Shown piece by piece: positions 4,509 to 7,207 of a stretch of 7,207 nt of DNA; position 1 is the first letter of the stretch, and each line of letters starts with the position of its first letter. Source of the DNA: Bacteroidaceae bacterium. Lineage in GTDB: Bacteria; Bacteroidota; Bacteroidia; Bacteroidales; Bacteroidaceae. The position numbers and the translations under genes were made by a program. Below the pieces are notes generated by a model. That model made no database searches. It was not told the origin of the DNA and was given only the letters and a program-made list of their open reading frames with translations. The stretch is from positions 1-7,207 of the forward strand of contig CAAGDO010000227.1 of the NCBI GenBank assembly GCA_900768625.1, written 5' to 3'.

Positions 4509-7043
4509 TCATTTGCGCTTTACTCCCCTCACGGCCTCTGCTTCGAGGGGATTCTCGGGCCAGTAGTGTTTGGGGTAACGTCGGCGCAGTTCCTTGCGCA
4601 CTTCGAAGTAGGTCGATTCCCAGAAGCTCGCCAAGTCTTGCGTGAGTTGCACGGGTTTGAAACCCGGTGAGAGAAGTTCCATCAGTACGGGTCGCTTACC
4701 GCCATCGACGCAAGGTGTCTGCTGCAAGCCGAAGCATTCCTGTAGTCGCACGCTGAGCACTGGAGCCTGGGCTCCGGAGCGGTAGTCCACTCGGATACGG
4801 CTTCCCGTGGGAGCAGCGATGTGAGTCGGAGCCAACCGGTCGATTTCCTGTTGGAGAGGGTAGGGGATGGCGTTCCATATGGCCTCTGCCAGGTCAATTC
4901 GTTTCAGTTCGGTGGCCGAGGTGCGCATACGTCCCCCGTCTGTCAAGTAGAGCGGGAGCCATTCGTGGGCTGTGGCAAGCAGATGTGGCGTGCTGACGTC
5001 GGGAAGATGGAGTTCGCTATGCCATTCCGCCACTTGCGCCACTCTGCGTTGCAGCCTTTCGACTTCCTCTGTCCAGCTGAACATGCTCAAGCCGTCCTTT
5101 GCCGCTGCTTCGCAGATGATGGATGCCACCTGTTGGGCATCAGCATCATGAATCGGTCGACAGTCGAGGAGCAGTTTGCCGATGCGCCGCTCGTGTTGCA
5201 TCACAACGCAGAGCTTGCGGCTGTCCCACCCCACATTGTCGCGTTCCGTGATGATGCGCGCTGCACCGTCTGTGGCTACTGGGTGTTTCAGGTCGGAAGG
5301 GTCCAGCGGAGCGGACAGAAACACGCGTCCAGATCTTGCGGAACTGGTCAGTGAAGCAATGGCCAACCATTCGCAGGCTGACATGGCATCGGAAGTTTCC
5401 AGTCTCACTTCGTTGCCTCCTGATAGGCGGAATGTGCCAATGCTGTCGGTCGACTGGGCAATGCGTTCGGGATAGGCAAAGGCTACGAGCATTCCCGCGT
5501 CGTGGGGCACAATGTCGGCATTGTCCTCCGGAGCATGCGCCATGCGGCGGTATTCGGCTGCAATTTGGGCGATTCGGCTCCATCGTCCCAGGTTGCGTTC
5601 CTTCCGCAGATGGCGGAGACGGGAGATGCGGAGCGAAAGGTCCGTATCCGGCGAGTCGCCCATCGGGTCCTTTTCTTCGAGTAGCGCGGCAATGTCGCAA
5701 GCCAATGCTTTCAGTCGTGGCGTGTCGGCTTGCAGCATCATGCGAGCCATACGTGGATGACACGGCAGTTGCGCCATCCGCTTTCCGAGGCGGGTTATTG
5801 TTCCGTCCGTTCCCACGGCCCCAAGCATTTGCAGCAGGGAGGTGGCTTGTGCCACATGAGCCGCAGGGGGCGGAGTCAGCCAAGGGAGTTCTCTGACATC
5901 CGTTTCACCGAAAGCCGCTGTGCTGAGCAATAAGGGAGACAAGTCCGCCTCCTCAATTTCCGGGTGGCGTTGCGGTTCCATCTGGAGGTGGGTGGCCATG
6001 GTCCAGAGTCTTAGGCACACCCCTTCTGCAACGCGTCCGGCGCGTCCGGCGCGTTGGGTGGCCATGTCGTGGCTGATGCGCACCGTTTCGAGATGGCTCA
6101 GTCCCGTTCGAGCATCGAAGGCCAGTTTGCGTTGGAATCCCGTGTCGACTACGATGCGCACCCCTTCAATGGTGAGCGACGTTTCTGCAATCGGTGTGGC
6201 CACCACCACTTTGCGTTCGCCCTCTACTGTCGGCGCTATCGCTTGTCGTTGGCGTTCGGGCGGCAGGTTGCCGTAGAGCGGCAGCACATGGGTTTCACCC
6301 AATGATGACCCCAAGGCCTGAATGCACTGCTCGATGTCGGCCTGTCCGGGCAGGAAGACGAGAATGTCACCCTTGTGTGTGGCGTGCATCTGCCGGATGG
6401 CATCAGCTGTCATCGGGGCGGGATGGAGACGGTCGGCATCCTCGTCGGCATGAATTGTTTCTACGGGAAACATTCGGCCGTTGCTTTCGATGAGCGGGGC
6501 CTGCAGGGCTTGGCAGATACCGTCGGCATCGATGGTGGCTGACATCACCACAAGTTGGAGGTCTGGACGGATGATCTCGCGTGAACGGCGGGTGAGGGCC
6601 AAGGCCAGATCGGAATGGATACTGCGTTCGTGGAATTCATCGAACACCACGGCTCGTACCCCTTCAAGGGTGGCATCATCGATGAGCATACGCGTGAGGA
6701 TGCCCTCGGTGAGCACTTCGATGCGCGTGGCGGCACTGGTGCGGCTTTCGAAGCGCACACGGTAGCCCACGGTTTGCCCTACAGGTTCGCCCAGCATAGC
6801 GGCCATGCGTTCTGCAATCTGGCGAGCGGCCAGCCGACGCGGCTCAAGCATCAGGATGCGACCTTCGCTACTTGGCTCACCGAGTAACATGGCGAGGGGC
6901 AGCAAAGTGGATTTTCCCGCTCCCGGCGGAGCGGTCACAACGGCAGCTCCGTCACGGGAAAGAGCTTCGTTGAGTTTGCCCGCAATGGCGCTGGCGGGGA
7001 GATGGGCGTAACGGGTGAGCAGGTCGGAGAGGGTGTTTGGCAT
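4509..7043 (-). CDS. hrpB: ATP-dependent helicase HrpB (DEAH/DExH family)
   Basis: This complete 844-residue protein is a superfamily 2 DEAH-type helicase of the bacterial HrpB group. The motor core shows motif I TAPPGAGKST (37-46), motif Ia EPRRLAAR (67-74), motif II DEFH (135-138), motif III SAT (168-170) and motif VI QRAGRAGR (330-337). The helicase-associated domain follows. The C-terminal HrpB_C domain is clear from LAPTHIAAPTGSRIRVDY, the SVRLQECFGL block and LLSPGFKPVQLTQDL, ending near YPKHYWPENP. Length is normal. HrpB is presumed to remodel RNA or RNP, but its cellular role is poorly known; in E. coli it is dispensable. The gene is GC-rich like mnmE. The ATG at 7043 fits the family start; the 44 bases before it are purine-poor on the coding strand with no clear ribosome site. 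Upstream lie a strong hairpin and then a MITE copy whose end may act as a promoter. Confidence 0.96.
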   Translation of the reverse strand: MPNTLSDLLTRYAHLPASAIAGKLNEALSRDGAAVVTAPPGAGKSTLLPLAMLLGEPSSEGRILMLEPRRLAARQIAERMAAMLGEPVGQTVGYRVRFESRTSAATRIEVLTEGILTRMLIDDATLEGVRAVVFDEFHERSIHSDLALALTRRSREIIRPDLQLVVMSATIDADGICQALQAPLIESNGRMFPVETIHADEDADRLHPAPMTADAIRQMHATHKGDILVFLPGQADIEQCIQALGSSLGETHVLPLYGNLPPERQRQAIAPTVEGERKVVVATPIAETSLTIEGVRIVVDTGFQRKLAFDARTGLSHLETVRISHDMATQRAGRAGRVAEGVCLRLWTMATHLQMEPQRHPEIEEADLSPLLLSTAAFGETDVRELPWLTPPPAAHVAQATSLLQMLGAVGTDGTITRLGKRMAQLPCHPRMARMMLQADTPRLKALACDIAALLEEKDPMGDSPDTDLSLRISRLRHLRKERNLGRWSRIAQIAAEYRRMAHAPEDNADIVPHDAGMLVAFAYPERIAQSTDSIGTFRLSGGNEVRLETSDAMSACEWLAIASLTSSARSGRVFLSAPLDPSDLKHPVATDGAARIITERDNVGWDSRKLCVVMQHERRIGKLLLDCRPIHDADAQQVASIICEAAAKDGLSMFSWTEEVERLQRRVAQVAEWHSELHLPDVSTPHLLATAHEWLPLYLTDGGRMRTSATELKRIDLAEAIWNAIPYPLQQEIDRLAPTHIAAPTGSRIRVDYRSGAQAPVLSVRLQECFGLQQTPCVDGGKRPVLMELLSPGFKPVQLTQDLASFWESTYFEVRKELRRRYPKHYWPENPLEAEAVRGVKRK

Positions 7044-7087
7044 GAAGAATGGAGAAGAAAATGGGAGAGGATGAGGGATTTCACCAC

Positions 7088-7135
7088 AAATCTCACGAAG
7101 GTGGAAATGGGGGATTGTCCACGTTCGTGAGATTT
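7088..7135. repeat. Strong imperfect hairpin upstream of hrpB
   Basis: AAATCTCACGAA (7088-7099) is perfectly complementary to TTCGTGAGATTT (7124-7135). After one G-G mismatch, GTGGA (7101-7105) pairs with TCCAC (7118-7122), leaving a 12-base loop. No T-run follows on either strand, so it is not a standard intrinsic terminator. It abuts the MITE end at 7135 exactly. It may be a REP-like repeat, a structured leader of the hrpB mRNA, or a MITE target. Confidence 0.75.
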
Positions 7136-7207
7136 AAGTAGGTGTTCAAAATTATTTTATACTATCAATAGGTGCTATTTTCACATTGAAAGCACGTTCT
7201 CGGGCGC
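7135..7207. mobile_element. Second copy of the MITE-like element, cut by the window edge
   Basis: Bases 7135-7207 align without gaps to 1592-1664 with 6 mismatches in 73 (about 92% identity), beginning with the same TAAGTAGGT end. The rest of the element lies beyond the window. As at mnmE, it sits just upstream of a housekeeping gene with the same end facing the start codon, here 91 bases from hrpB. Confidence 0.8.
7147..7154 (-). promoter_or_regulatory. Candidate -7 promoter box in MITE end, facing hrpB
   Basis: On the minus strand TAATTTTG matches TAnnTTTG. It is at the equivalent place to 1604-1611 in the other copy: the central bases differ but the consensus positions are kept. No -33 TTTG at proper spacing was found. 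Confidence 0.3.

Noticed and set aside
4821..6887. Many plus-strand and alternate-frame ORFs across hrpB
   Set aside because: All are shadows of the conserved helicase frame, with low-complexity Arg/Ser/Cys-rich sequence.
1592..7207. Two MITE copies as ends of a composite transposon carrying hrpB, the flavin reductase-like, GNAT and nuclease-like genes
   Set aside because: The copies differ at about 8% of positions, encode no transposase, and enclose housekeeping-type genes with chromosomal composition. Independent insertions explain them better.
1..7207. CRISPR array, tRNA, rRNA or riboswitch
   Set aside because: No regularly spaced repeats and no recognisable RNA gene or riboswitch core were found on either strand by reading.

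Overview
The window looks like chromosomal DNA of a Bacteroidota bacterium, most likely Bacteroidales (Prevotella/Bacteroides type). The reasons are A-rich leaders without clear Shine-Dalgarno sites, several TAnnTTTG-type -7 boxes and the style of the proteins. Every supported gene is on the minus strand, so biological order runs from high to low coordinates: hrpB (helicase), a flavin reductase-like gene, a GNAT acetyltransferase, a 28-codon mnmE stub, a lone nuclease-like gene, a small foldback repeat element, full-length mnmE, and the first 26 codons of a yccF-like membrane protein that leaves the window at base 1.

The right part (3339-7207) is ordinary chromosome. hrpB is complete. The flavin reductase-like and GNAT genes follow it closely and are probably co-transcribed with each other. 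Upstream of hrpB there is an 18-pair imperfect hairpin, and abutting it the start of a second copy of the foldback element, cut by the window edge.

The interesting part is 1535-3203. Here mnmE, a single-copy housekeeping gene for tRNA wobble-uridine modification, is represented twice. The complete gene (134-1570) is intact. About 1.5 kb upstream of it lies an in-frame micro-ORF (3112-3198) made of the first 12 codons of mnmE fused to a diverged version of its last 15 codons. The 5' ends of the two copies share a perfect 41-bp direct repeat. The 3' ends share a perfect 15-bp repeat in the same region of mnmE that SGI1-type islands use as an attachment site in enterobacteria. Between stub and gene sits an AT-richer, 396-codon gene that looks like a modification-dependent restriction enzyme: an EVE/PUA-like domain followed by an HrgA-like PD-(D/E)xK domain. 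It has no methyltransferase beside it. Next to it is a 219-bp MITE-like element.

The simplest reading is a defence-gene insertion at mnmE. It separated mnmE from its original upstream region, left a molecular scar, and was later (or at the same time) joined by a MITE that may supply mnmE with a new promoter. Recombination between the 41-bp repeats would remove exactly 1628 bp and restore an uninterrupted mnmE locus. No recombinase, transposase, CRISPR array, rRNA or tRNA gene was seen. No gene-free stretch exceeds 300 bases except 1571-1888, which is mostly the MITE.
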